This document shows, piece after piece, positions 1-12,225 of a stretch of 64,000 nt of DNA. Every line of letters begins with the position of its first letter. Within the stretch, counting starts at the first letter, position 1. The stretch covers positions 39,607,089-39,671,088 of the forward strand of contig RSEF01000003.1 in NCBI GenBank assembly GCA_003993805.1. Direction: 5' to 3'. This DNA comes from Himantopus leucocephalus (Eukaryota; Chordata; Aves; Charadriiformes; Recurvirostridae). The notes beneath the pieces are model-generated. The model saw only the letters and a program-made list of their open reading frames with translations, did not search any database and had not been told where the DNA came from. Both the position numbers and the translations under genes were made by a program.

Positions 1-3000
1 CTATACATATTGTCCATTTTGTGCAAACTTATATTGGACACACACATATATATGTATTCATGTACACGTATAAAATTGCAGAACTTCCTGCTGTATTTTT
101 CTTCATTTTTGTTTTGGGGTATGTTATCTCGTGTCCTTGACAATTGCCTGTCCACGTTTCGTTGTTATAAATCTAAATGAACAGCCATTGCTGACTGGGC
201 TGTCCAGGTCACAACTGCTGGGCTCAGCCGCCTGAGTTCATGAGTCTCGTTAAATTGGAGTCTTCAAATGCAAACGCATGATGCTACAAGGTTGTGTGTA
301 CTTCCACAGCTTAGGTGGTCAAGTAAACAAATATTTGTTTGGGAAAATACCGAGTAGGCTCTCCACACTTGCTTTTCTCATTCAGAAGAAAACCATGTGT
401 TTTGGCGACTTTGTGATGTCATCTGTGTGCATTTTCAAGATCACAGGGCAGTTGCCATACAAAGGCTTTGAGATTTTTATGGAATGTGAATGTGTGACTT
501 CTCCTATGGCAATCTGATGTTTAGAGATATCAGAGGACAACGGAAACAGAATTTTTGAACGTAGCTTTTAATTCATATGCAGTGAAGGCAGGGGGTGAAC
601 ATAAGATCATGCCGATCTCATGATTTTCACAATTCATTTCCTCTGGCTCATCTCGTGTTTAGAAACTTTAATTTAGAGTAACCTTCTATAGTTCCAGCAA
701 GTCCTTCCTCACAAGTTTCATTTTAAGTTTAACGAATAAGAATTAACGCCATCGTGGTTTATTGGTATTGCCACAGTTATGGCACAGAAATCGGCTACGA
801 TCAGCTACAGAGACTGCGGTGTATTCAAGCACATCTTTACACAAACCTCTTCTCTTCAGGTCATGGCATTTTCCCAAATGCAGGTAGTACAGACTGACTC
901 ATAGAAAAGAAATAAAATAAGAATTTTTTTAAAGTGAAAACAATTTTTAACTCGGACTGAAATTCCAAAAAATTGACATTCCCTCCCTTTCCATTAGCTA
1001 TTTTGCTAGAAGACTCCGAGGAGAGCATTTGAGTTTCTCTGTTCTGCATGAAATGGCAAATTAAATTTAGGGTTTCTTGATTTATTTATTCTATTGCTTT
1101 CTGCCAGCATACTATGATTTTTAGTGATGTTTTACAGATATACTCAAAGGCTTGATTGTAGGACAACTTTTAAAAATATTACTAGAATTATATAGAATAA
1201 ACCCAGAAGAAAATTCTGGAAGTAACCAGTTTTATTTCTGTGGAAAAGAGAAGCTAAGCATTGTCTAAACTGTAGGAATCCAAGTTACTGAAAAGCACAA
1301 TAATTCCATGTTAGAGTACTTCAATATATACAGCATTCTTGTGTTTGTACCTCCCCTATTTTATTTTTAATGAAGAATGGGTGCTTATAAAGACAACAGC
1401 AGACAAGGGAAATCAGCCAGGTTGGAATCAGTGTACCTAGTGACTGCTAAGAGATTGCTTTGGGGGCAATTTCAGGGCCTTTTGGTAATGATAGCTTACT
1501 TTATTTATTTATTTATTTATTTTAAATTCAGCGGGAGGCTGTGGCAGGTACAGTTGGGATTGACATACATTCAGATGTATGGTAGTTTAAAGTTAGCATG
1601 AGAATGTCAGTTTGTTCATGCGATATGTACTTTTTACATCCTATTTTGTCACTTTCAGTAGGATTTTTGAAACAGCGAACAGCGAAAAGTGTAAGAGAAT
1701 GTTTTATCAGCATAGGCAGGTTTCTCGTGGTATTGTTTGTTAAAATGCTGATATGGTATAAGGTAGCACACCGCAGTTTCTTAGCGTTTGGCTGCTACTG
1801 TTTCTCAGTCCTCACCAGCTGAGTATATAGAAATGATTCTGATCACTGTCACGTAGTCGCGCAGCAGCCTGGTATTGTCTTGCAAAGGGAATGTGATCTG
1901 AATGACAGCATGAGGGTTTGTATTCAACAGAAGCATTTCAAATGTGCTGACAGCAATGACAAAACTCTTCAGACCTTCTGTCCTGTCTTTTTCCTTTTCA
2001 CAGAACAAAACAGTAAAATTGCAAGTAAACATGTCAGAAAGTATAGAAACTGAGTTTCAAATTAATATTAATGGGGAAGAAGGCCAGGTTCTTTAACAAT
2101 GAAGGAAGAATTTCTAGTACCCTACTTTACTATAGCACGTACAGATTTTTAAAAACAAGTTGTGAATTTTTCATGGTTGTTTGGAGTGTCTGGACTAAGC
2201 CTTGGTGAGCGTATGAATGCCTGCTGAGGGATGATGCAGCGAGAGATGAGACGGAGGGAATTCTTTCCAGTTCTGGCACGGGATGGTATTTTTTTTATAC
2301 CTTTATAAGCACAAGTATTTGTGGTGAGCGCACTCCTGGTCTTAACCATCACTACTTAAAGATGCTTTAAATGTTTTATCAATTTGAGGTTTCACCATAA
2401 TTGGACAAAAAAGGATATTATAAATGCACAGCTTGTGGTGTCCCTGATGGGAAGAGAGATGTATCTTCAGAGAAGATGTCTTCATTGGAATGCAGGGCTG
2501 CACTCCAAGTGATCTATTCACCTATAGGATGGGCCGTTCAGCTGGCAGCATGGCCTGTAAGAGGCAGCCAGGTGGTCCATCAAGGATGCTGTCTTGGTCA
2601 CATCAGGGCGTACTAAGATCAGGTAAAACTTAGGAAACACTGTCATGTTCTTTTTTGTCCAAACTAAAATGAATACAGAAAGTCTAGGCTTGTTTATCAA
2701 AGCTTTTGTAAATCATATGTAAATAAAGTCTTGTGCAGGCAGAAGTGAAGTGGCAATAATGTCCAAAAATAATTGCCTTGGGGGAAAAAAATGTAAAGAA
2801 CCATCCCCTGATACAAATTATTTTGTCAGCTTTATATGTTAACTTTCTAAGCATTTCTTTAGTAGCACAGTTAATGCATTAATTCATATTGATAATGCAA
2901 ATCACTTTCCATCAAATTTATGAATGCTTTTTCCATGTTTATTTTTGTATGCTACAGCTGTCTACTACACTTCTAGTTAAAATCAGTTTTTACAGATAAC

Positions 3001-5321
3001 CCAAACAAAAAAAATGTGCCTCTGTTTGTCTTTCTACCCAGTAAATTAAATCAACACATAGAACCTTTCTGAATAGCACTTTCTACATATATCAGTCCTT
3101 AATTTTCCCTGCTCGCTTTTTGCAGAGATAAAACTAATGAAACTCAAAACTGGTAGTGTCTCCAGTTGGTGAACCCAGAAGAAGTGGGACCAACAGCTGC
3201 CTGAGCTCTAGCACGTCAGGAGCCTGTCACCCCAGGAGAGCTGGGGGCCGGGGCAAGGCATGGGCTGGGAACTCAGCACACAGCAGTCCAGCAGTTCCAG
3301 TCTGCAGCAATTGTAGGAGAGACCCGCTTTGGGGGGACCAAGGCACCCAGGAATACTGGTTGGTGCCCCTCTGCTCCCCCAGGATCACGATGGAGCTGCT
3401 GCATAACTCTCTATGCAGCATCCATCCCCTCCACACTATTACCTCATTAATTCTTACCTCTGGTAACATCTGCCCTGCTTCTCCTTAAAAAAAAAACACA
3501 AAAATCACTGATGTGAGAACTGAGGATCCTTTTAGCTTCAGGATGAATATGAGGGGAAAGACACTCCTTGACCTGCCCAGCAGCTCTGAGGGCTTCTGGG
3601 TGTGTGAGTGAAATCATGGGCGTTATTTCTTACATACGGGTCCACCTTGTCACCACAAGAAATGCTGAATCTGAGTATAAGAAGCATTTGGAGCTTCATG
3701 CAAAGCATGTTTTTGTTTTTCTGTTCTGTTAGCTATTGTCTAATCCTTTCATTATGGCAGTATCTTGTTGAATACTAAGTTCCTGTGAGCCCGAGGATAA
3801 GCAGGGAGCTATGCTCTGGATTTGAGCAAGCAAGCAGGCATATATTACAAAAATAAAACATAAACAGTAGTTCTGCGTTTCCATTGCAGCTTCTGGCTGC
3901 TCTGTAATTTTGAGAAAGCTATTCTTAGGAGGATGCATATTCTTATTTTGCCACATATATTCAAAATAAGTGAATATTAAAAAATAGGTCTGTAATGTAG
4001 ACAGGGTGAAGACCTACTTTATGTGACTGCTTAGTGCTTAAGTCTCAGCAAGACTCAAAGTGTCAATCTGTGCAGGCAAATACAGGGCAAAGGGTGGTTC
4101 TCCACTGTCTGCTACTTGTGGGTGTGATGTGGGAGGAGGGTGTCTGTCTATGTTTTGATAGTCAGATTGCATCATCCCAAACTGCTTTTGCATTGGCTGT
4201 TTTTGTAGAATAGAAAGATTCTTTAAAGATTTTTAGAGTAACAGTTTGTACAGAGAATTGTCTGACATGGTTCTGTGGAAAGCTTTATCTTCTATATGTT
4301 CGTTTGAAAGATGATATGACTGTTGCTTTTGTGTTTTAGCTTTCACCTTTGGTCCAGCATCATAGGGAATCTAAAGTGAGCTGTGCAGGCAGGGCAGGCA
4401 CTTTGTCAGCTGATTAAACCCAAAGTTTTTGCCTATTTAACTACTAATTGAAACTGGTGTCTGCTGTAGTAAGCTAGAATGGCAGTAAGGAAATGGGCTC
4501 TAACTGTGGTTGTAGTAACACAGCACACTAGTGGTACATTGGATATTTTATTCTTGACATCGTGTAGTTAGATGCTTCTAACTAAGCAGTTTTCTTTAAG
4601 TTAAAATATTGAATCTAAAAATTAAACATTTACTATGCAATAGGAAGGTTTACTTATTCTTCTTGGATGTGGAAAAATGCAGTGATTTAAAATTTTATTT
4701 TTCATGTGAAACAAATATGTTGATTTCTGTTTTAATAAGTATCTAGTTCAGTATGAGATTCCCTTTTTTTGTTCTGTGTTAGGAATAGGGCTTACATAGT
4801 AAAGTAATAACAGTGTAAAAAAGGAATAGCATTATTGTTTTCCATCCTGGTATAGCTCATCTAAAGATGAGCATGCAACCACTTGAGAATGTATTGTACT
4901 ATGATTAGAACCACTTACAAAAAATCATTCAATATAGAATAAGTGTAATTAACTCTTTTCCTTGCACTTTTAATCCTGATTTAACAGAATTTAATTAGAA
5001 GAAAATTAATGTAAAAATATGTTTAGGCAGCATTAAAAAACTGGACACTTCATTCTCTGCATGTCCCCTGTTATCAATAGTATTGCACAGTCTGGGAAAA
5101 GGAAGAAGCAAGTTTGGCCTTCAAAACAGTATTTCTCCAAGAAAAAGCTGAGTTGCTAACCTTTAGCATAGACTTAACCATATCTAGGAACATATTTACT
5201 CAACAGTTGTGCAATATGCTTTTGTTTTAACACGCGTCTTTAATTTGTTGAACAATTTTTGTTCATTGTTTGAACAACTCTGTGTCTTACATCTTCTGCT
5301 TTCCTTTCATGTTCTTCCCAG
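1..5321 (+). other. PLD5: Probable PLD5 intron, upstream part
   Basis: This stretch precedes the first recognisable PLD5 exon and ends in a strong acceptor: a pyrimidine-rich run followed by CAG at 5319-5321. I looked for the preceding PLD5 exon, which should encode the segment just before Gly-Gln-Arg-Leu-Phe, and did not find it, so it probably lies left of the window. The sequence is AT-rich with no long open frame that looks coding. It holds a (TTTA)n tract at 1501-1523, a homeodomain/POU-like AT-rich cluster near 2871-2902, and a somewhat GC-richer patch at about 3150-3480 in which I recognise nothing. Confidence 0.7.
1501..1523. repeat. (TTTA)n microsatellite
   Basis: About five uninterrupted TTTA units followed by a short T run. 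Ordinary simple repeat. Confidence 0.9.
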
Positions 5322-5436
5322 GGTCAGCGTCTTTTTGAAAAATTGCTTGAACTGGCATCCCGAAATATTGAGATAAAACTAGTGAGCGATATACTGCCTG
5401 TGGAATCAAAGGTATTAAACGACTTGAAAACAAAGG
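5322..5436 (+). CDS. PLD5: PLD5 internal coding exon (38 codons plus 1 nt)
   Basis: The exon encodes a segment beginning GQRLFEKLLELASRNIEIKL and ending in LKTKG, closely matching vertebrate PLD5 at roughly residues 165-203 of the ~536-residue human protein (position from memory). PLD5 is a single-pass type II membrane protein of the PLD3/PLD4/PLD5 group. It is regarded as catalytically inactive and its function is poorly known. This segment is part of the first phospholipase D half, in the alpha/beta region before the first HKD site. Boundaries come from a polypyrimidine tract plus CAG acceptor ending at 5321 and a GTAAGA donor at 5437. The exon starts in phase 0 and leaves one G, which completes a Gly codon with the next exon. 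No stop or frameshift is seen. PLD3 or PLD4 are less likely because the sequence follows PLD5 much more closely. Confidence 0.94.
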
Positions 5437-7527
5437 GTAAGACCAAGGTCTTTATGTTGTTATGCCAGACTGCTACATAATGTTCCTTTTACTTAAAATG
5501 CAGACTCAGATGACGTATAAAATGCACAGTACTGGTTTAGCACTCTTACTCTCTATTCCTTTAGCTTCCTCTGGTTCATAGTGATCAAAAATCTGAAACT
5601 CTGTTACTGTAGTTGGAGTAGATGTTTGCAGTTTGCAAGTGGTCAAAAAGGTGGTGCAGTGATTTAGATAGATGTTTAAACTCATCATAGCCATTCTAAT
5701 GGTAGGCAACATAACCCGAGAGAGTGCTGTCATACCTTGTGGGACAAGATAGTTTCTTCTTGTCAGCAATGGCAAAATAAATTAATAAAAAACCATGTTT
5801 ATGGTACTTATAATTCTGAAGCACTGGAAAATAGAGCATCAGTCAGATTTAGCCAACTGACAAGGTTTTCTGTGCTACGGGTATTTCCTAAGTGCCTGCT
5901 TTCGTAATCGTTGTTTTGAGGCTTAAAATCCCTATCCAAAGAGGGATTACGCACTTGCACTACATGACTAAACTTGCTTTATGTAAAACTGTGTGGAAAA
6001 TTAGCAAAGAGAGTTTAAGAAATGCTGAAAGAAATTAGAATCTCTTAGGAATTCTAACAGTCTCACACACACTTGTCCTGAATAATAATACACTAATTAT
6101 CTCTATAATCTGATAAAAGTATGATTTTAAGGGTAGGATACATTTTTGAAAGGGCAAAAAACCTATATATTTTCATGGTCATCATTTTTGACAGTGATTA
6201 CTGTATAGATCACAAAAGGAATTCTATAAAATGAATTAAGCAAAGCAGTTGCTACGTGTAGCACCACTCTAACAGAACATGTGTGTTTAGGGTAAAGAAT
6301 AAAGAAAACCTTTTTCCGACAAAAATCAATCTTTATTTGTTTAAATTCGTTGTAATCTCCTGACTGGGCAAGTAAAAGAACATCACTAATGGAAGTTCTG
6401 GTCCCTTAAAGAGATAATCTTTTGATCAAGACTGACATGTTATTTAAATGTAGTAACTACAGAGACTTGTCATTTCATGACACTGCCTATTCCAGGGCTT
6501 TGATTATTTCAGTTATGTAACCAAAAGTGATATCGATCCTTTGATAACCAGTAAGAATACATCAGCTTTTTCAGACATCTGTGAAGTAAAGAATTATCTT
6601 TTTCTGATTTGTTGAAAAAGAAATAGGTATTTTAATATTAATGGCAGTGAAAATGTCTTTGAATAAGTGGTTTCTTTTCCCTGTGATTCTAAAGTCCCAA
6701 GTTCTGACCAGTCAGAGGAGATGAGCAGTAGGGCCCCTACATTTATATTGATGTACCTGGCAATAGATATTTCATCTGTCGTTTATGAGAATACCCAATA
6801 CCAAAAACTATCTTCTTTCAAAAAAAGATGAGCCAAACGTTTAGCTAGAAAAAGGAGTGATATTTGTCATTAACACTTCCTTCACTTTATGTGGGAATTA
6901 ATCAGACCTGTGAGCTTTTTGAGCAAACAAGCAACAATTTTATTAGCTTCAGTTTCCCTTATGCCTTGTTCAGATTTCTAACACAGGAAATTTTAGAGTA
7001 TTCAAATGAAGTGGTCAATATATCAATCTCAATATATTGAGAGCTCAGAGCTACAAATAACCTGAGAAAGTCACTTTTATGTAGTAATTCTTGTGAATCT
7101 TGTTGTCATCGGCTTTGAACCTTGTAATTGTAGACATCATTGTGTATTGTTGGCCTTTTTCAAAGATCAATATTATAACTTACTGATTTTCTCACTATGA
7201 GTGAGGTTTTTTCTCATTCCATGTTTTGGTCTGCTTATTTCTACAAATTCTGATATTTTTGTTCAAATGTCTTGATTCTGATGTGGTGATTGCCAGCTGT
7301 GTTGCAAGTCTTTCACCTGAATTTAGGTTTGCTGTTTGGTTTTTATCTCCAGAAAAGCTGGGTAAATCTTTATTTGGTTCTGCATTCCTGAAAAGAGATG
7401 TTAGTTTTAACATTGAATCAGATTTAGTTGTCTTAATTATATGTTGAAATGAACAGACCTTGAATGAACAGCAGATTCATGGTATGTCCTGCTTGTGTCA
7501 AATAGAAGGTAATTGGTAGGCTAGCTT

Positions 7528-7542
7528 AAAAAAAAAAAAAAA
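7528..7542. repeat. Poly-A run
   Basis: Fifteen consecutive A. No retrocopy is recognised upstream of it. Confidence 0.9.
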
Positions 7543-10500
7543 GACTACCCAAATTTCCATTAGTTCAATAATCTTAATAACACAGTAAATAGAAAATGTA
7601 TCTATATTAGCCTTTTTCACGTCTGCTAGAGAAAAAAATTACTGTTACCTACTGCCATTGTCTTAGCTGAGGACAAACATATCATTAAGCTTTGCTGTGC
7701 TGCGCTGGAAGATCTGTCTACTAAAATTATTAATTTCTTTGCTCGTGAGGCACTGGTCACCTGCATCCTCAGAAATCAGTCAGAATTGATCCTTGAAATG
7801 GAACTGTGCGTCACCGTTTGGACGCATATATTCATGAAGATAACTAATATTTTTTTTCCCCTGCAACTGGTAGGATTTGTCTTAGAAAGTATGCCGTGCG
7901 CCTTTTTCAATAGAAATGTTCCTCTCGTGAGGAAAAAAGCAGTAAATAGATCAATAGCTCAGCCAAGTTTTGAAGCTTCTCAAGATGGAGAACCAGAATA
8001 CATTTGGCTGAACAGACCCAAACTCCCACTTGTGGTGTCTGTCTGAATTAGGCAGAGGAGGGTCCAAGCACTGCTCTGTGGTTCACCAGCTAATAAACTG
8101 AGCTGATTGTTCCTAAGGAGCAGATACACTTGGAGCCCGAGCCATGGGCAGTAGCATGGAGAGAAAGCACATATATAGCCTTTGGGGCTCTGGGGGTTTC
8201 ATGCCTTCCTCAGCCTGCCTTCACTTTGCTAGGTAAGCATATGCTGGCCTCTTCTTACCGAGGCAGATTGTATGCGAGTCAGACTGTCTGCAGGGGGTGG
8301 GTTGTCCTACTAAATGTGAGAGGCAGTTGCTGTTGTACAGAGAAGGTGGTAGAGCCTTTCTTTTCAGCAGACTGGGTGATCGGAGCCCCTGAGCTGTGTC
8401 CCCTTGCTGTGCAGGCTGGTTTCTGGGGTCAGGATGAGGGATAATGTGGGTGTCCACCCCAGGATGTACCTGTTGATATACTGCCCAGGAACTTTTAAGG
8501 ATGCTGTAGTTTCTCAGCCCATGGTTATCTACCTGACGCTGCATCTTCAGGTAGTGTGCTCCCTTAAGTAGCCCAGGTAAAAGTCTTAATCTTGACACAG
8601 TGGCATGGGTTTATATGTGGTTGCTTGAAGAACTATACTTGGTCATCCATATTGTCTCATGCAGTGGTTTGGTTTTGTACCAGGAACCATGATACGTTAC
8701 AGCACTGCTGCATCTCAGCACAGATGTTGAGACTACTTCTGCCAGCCAGATTATTCTAGCACGTATTTCATTTTTCTAGACAGGCGTGTGTGGAGCCCCC
8801 TTGCCTCTTCTCCCCATTTCTGAAGTACTGTAGAAAGCAGCTTTGATAGACCTTTTCCAACCCAGGGGTGCATCCTAGAGTCCTCCCTACACATCCTTCC
8901 TCTGCAGCAGCCGTCCCTACTGGTTAACAGAGGACAAAGTTGAAATCTGACTTCAGATTTGAGCTGATGGGGTAAGATAAAGCATAACTTATGTGGATCG
9001 GAGAGCAGAACTGAACTGATGTAGAGTAAAATACAATTAGTAATTTACAGTTGCAATACCTGAGCTACCTGTGAATCTACAGGTTTGTCACCACTGTTAA
9101 GCCTTTTTTTTGTCATGTCTTTGCTATCCTGATGCACTTGAGCTAGCTGTAAAACAGGGTAGCTTGATTACAGAAGCAGTCTAGCAGCTGCAGCATGAAA
9201 TACGGATTGATTTACTGTGCTAACACATAACACACCTAGGGCTGTGGTGACAGGAGCTTCAGAGTGCTGAGATAATGTACATTTGCTAATAATTGCTGCG
9301 CTGTGGGAGTGTTATTTAGCTGCAAAATTAAGCATGCGGAAATGAGGAAATTCTAGTCCCAGAATATTTATTTATGATAGACTTTAATTACATTATCAAA
9401 TTCAATATTTTGCATAGAATACCTGGCTGGTACTTGCTGTAATCTTACCACATTCAGTTTTTCCCTTGTATTGAATGGGAATACGTCAAACGTTTAATGC
9501 CTAAGGCAGATGATGCTCATTCAGGAGATATTATTTCTGCTGGTAATGGCTAGAATCTTTTTTTATCTTCATATTTAATGTATGTCCCCAGGCTTTCTTT
9601 ATTGCACATCTGCCAGATCCTGCACTGAATGCAGAATGATTAATTTCCTCATAGGCTTTTCCATGCTGCTTCTCGCTGTGGTATCTGAGTGCTCCACAAA
9701 TACAGTATTAATGAATTTCTTTTTACAACATCACTGTTAGGTGAGGTTGCTTGCTGTTTCTCTTTCTTAGGGACAACTAGGAATTATTAATGGCAGCACA
9801 GGCACCAGAAGCCAGATCTGAGCATTTGTTTTCTATAGTCGTAATTAAAAAAATGTATATTTGTAATTTAAAAAAATCAACCACATGTAAGTTCTCCCAG
9901 CTGATGTTGTGAAAATTATTACTAAACGTTACTAAACTATGATGTTATTTTTATAGGACCTTTTGTAATATGCAGTTGTAGGATGTGAAGTCTTTCTTTT
10001 CTGTAGTCAATGTTAAAGCTGTATTTCACTTCCACATATCTGTACAAATACTAAGCATTTATGTATGAGATTCTCTTGTGAAAGGTAGGTCTGCCTGTCA
10101 GCCAAATTTGGCTCACTGTGTAAACAAACATGTTCTTCTTTATCCTTCTCGTTCTGTGACAGTAGTTTATTAATGCTTATTTTCAAGGTTATTGTTTTAG
10201 CCTTTTCTCAGCTGTGGTTCAGTCTATTAGATTGAAACATTTCTTGTAACCCTCCCACTCCTCACACATAATTATGTACCAGTCTTTGTTCCTCAGTAAC
10301 ATTTGAATAGTATTGTCTCCAATTAGCAGGTTGTTGTATCATTTCTTACGTGTACAGAATCTAAATTCCTTACTAATTACGATCTTATTTTAGCTGACAG
10401 TGTTAATGCTTTTTAAGACATGCCAATGGATTTCCTCTCTTCAAATTGCATTGCTTCATTCCTTGTCTATTTGCTTTTTTCCCAATACTCCCTTTTCATG

Positions 10501-11696
10501 AATCATCTTTCATATATTTGCAAAAAATGTTTTTTGTTTTCTCAGCGCTGTCTGAGGCAGATATGAAAAGAGGAGTCTGTCCATGTCACAATGTGATTTA
10601 AAAAAAATAAAAATCAGCTAACTCAACTATTGAATGTTAGCAATGAAACTGGAGAATAATTGAAAGTCTTTGTGCTAGGGCAGGATCTAATCACTAGATC
10701 ACATGTGCAGCTGTTACTGAGCAGTTTGTGCATATTTGCCCAGGATTACCCTCTCTCTTAATCAGATACAACCAAACCAGGCAAACTGAAAAGTTATATT
10801 ATTGCAGGGAGACAAAGAAATGAGTAGAAAGTGGAGCTCTGGAAGCTTTTTGTGCTTTTATGTGTGTGTTTTAGGTTGCAAACGCTAACAGATACCATTC
10901 CATGACAAATGAAATCAGTTTATATCTGGGCAGCTGCATGATCCCAGTCTCCTCTTCACCCTCCCCACCATATGTTGTCCCTGCCTTCTTCCTTGCACCA
11001 GTGATCATGTGGTAAGACAGTTCAGGGGGCTGATTTGGCTACAGACTGCTGCTTTTCAGCTGGCTTAATTGCCACTTGCATTAGATTTCTGCATTACTCA
11101 GCGTATGATCTCACAGGCATAAATGCTGGGTACAACACAGAGATAGGAAACATGTCGCTGGGGTTGGCAAGGAAAGTAGGACCACTGGAACCTGATTTAG
11201 ATAGGCTTAATCTGCCATGGCACCAGAAAGCTCAGAGTTCATGTAATGCCTAGGGACTTTTAGTGGGTCTTGTTTTTCCTGTACTTCTGTTTTAATGGAG
11301 TTGTTGCACGATGGACAGCAATAGTGAATATGATTTATATATCAGATGAAATGTGTTTAGTCCCATATTCTGTCTGCTTCTGTTAGTACACTTAAGGTGC
11401 TGCATAGTACTCATGCTGGGACATGAGTAGTTCTTACCTTTGGCCACAATCATGTTCCCTTTCCCTGTCTAGTTGTGGGGGAATGTCATATTTTTAATAT
11501 ATCATAGAAGGACTGAAAAACTTGTGTTATGTCATAGAAAAGATGGAGATCACTTGGGAACATCAGTCCAGTTTGGTGTGGAAAAGATAACACTATAGGA
11601 GAAAGAGAGGGCACTTCCTGATAAGTTTCTCTGGACCTAAAACATGTTTGAGTTGTGCGGGACTTGGGGGTTTGTGAAAGCCCCAAGGTAAACCTT

Positions 11697-11725
11697 GGGG
11701 GAGGGGAGGGTGAGTTAGGGTAGGG
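11697..11725 (+). other. G-quadruplex-type motif
   Basis: Five runs of at least three G on the + strand, separated by loops of 1, 1, 7 and 2 bases, satisfy the usual G3+N1-7 pattern. The last part reads TTAGGGTAGGG, resembling degenerate telomere-type sequence, but only two units are present. It lies inside the PLD5 intron on the non-template (RNA-like) strand, so it would also be present in the pre-mRNA. Confidence 0.6.
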
Positions 11726-12006
11726 TAAACTATGATGACATTGATTTACATTCAGCCCAGAATATTTGGTTTCAATATTAGAGAAAATGTTCCAAATATG
11801 GGGACAGTGGACTGTGAGCAGATTATGAAAGAGCTATTGCTGGCAATTTTAAGAAGTAAATAGACAAGCCCCTGTGAGGAGTGGCCTCATGAGTACTTGG
11901 CTCTGGTGCATAGGAAAGGTCTAGATTGGTTTCAAAGCTGGTTTTAGTAGTTCCATATTGATTTGGAAGGAGAACATAAATTTATGTGTTTACTTACATT
12001 CATCTC

Positions 12007-12225
12007 AACATAAGAAAAGGAGAATTTTTTTACAGTAAGAACAACCATTCACTGGAACAACCTCCCTAGGGACATGGTAGAGTCCCTGTTGCTGGAGGTT
12101 TTCAAGATGTGACTGAACAGGGTGCTAGATAATCTCATATAGGCTCCCTTTCCTGTGAAAGGTTGGGCCAGATGGTCTTCTGAGGACCCTTCTAGCCTGG
12201 GCATTTCTACAATTCTATGATTCTA
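12007..12225 (+). mobile_element. CR1 LINE 3' end fragment
   Basis: A 5'-truncated chicken-repeat-1 type LINE tail. It contains the familiar run 'cactggaacaacctccc', a Gly-Arg-type 3' coding remnant, then 'gggccagatggtcttctgag' and the terminal ATTCTATGATTCTA repeat typical of CR1 3' ends. About 220 bp remain, with no intact reading frame. Orientation is sense with PLD5. Confidence 0.9.

Larger units (their letters stand above)
5437..12006 (+). other. PLD5: PLD5 intron, first part
   Basis: Starts with the GTAAGA donor. No protein-like reading frame, RNA gene or recognisable transposon seen. It contains a poly-A run at 7528-7542, a 14-bp perfect palindrome at 7028-7041 and a G-quadruplex-type motif at 11697-11725. 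Open frames near 7786-8046 and 8130-8444 have no recognisable similarity and look like chance. Confidence 0.75.

Noticed and set aside
3156..3488. 110-codon + frame as a possible missing upstream PLD5 exon
   Set aside because: The translation is Pro/Ser/Gly-rich and does not resemble any PLD5 segment; a minus frame overlaps it.
7028..7041. 14-bp perfect palindrome CTCAATATATTGAG
   Set aside because: Short AT-rich palindromes are expected by chance in 64 kb of AT-rich DNA.
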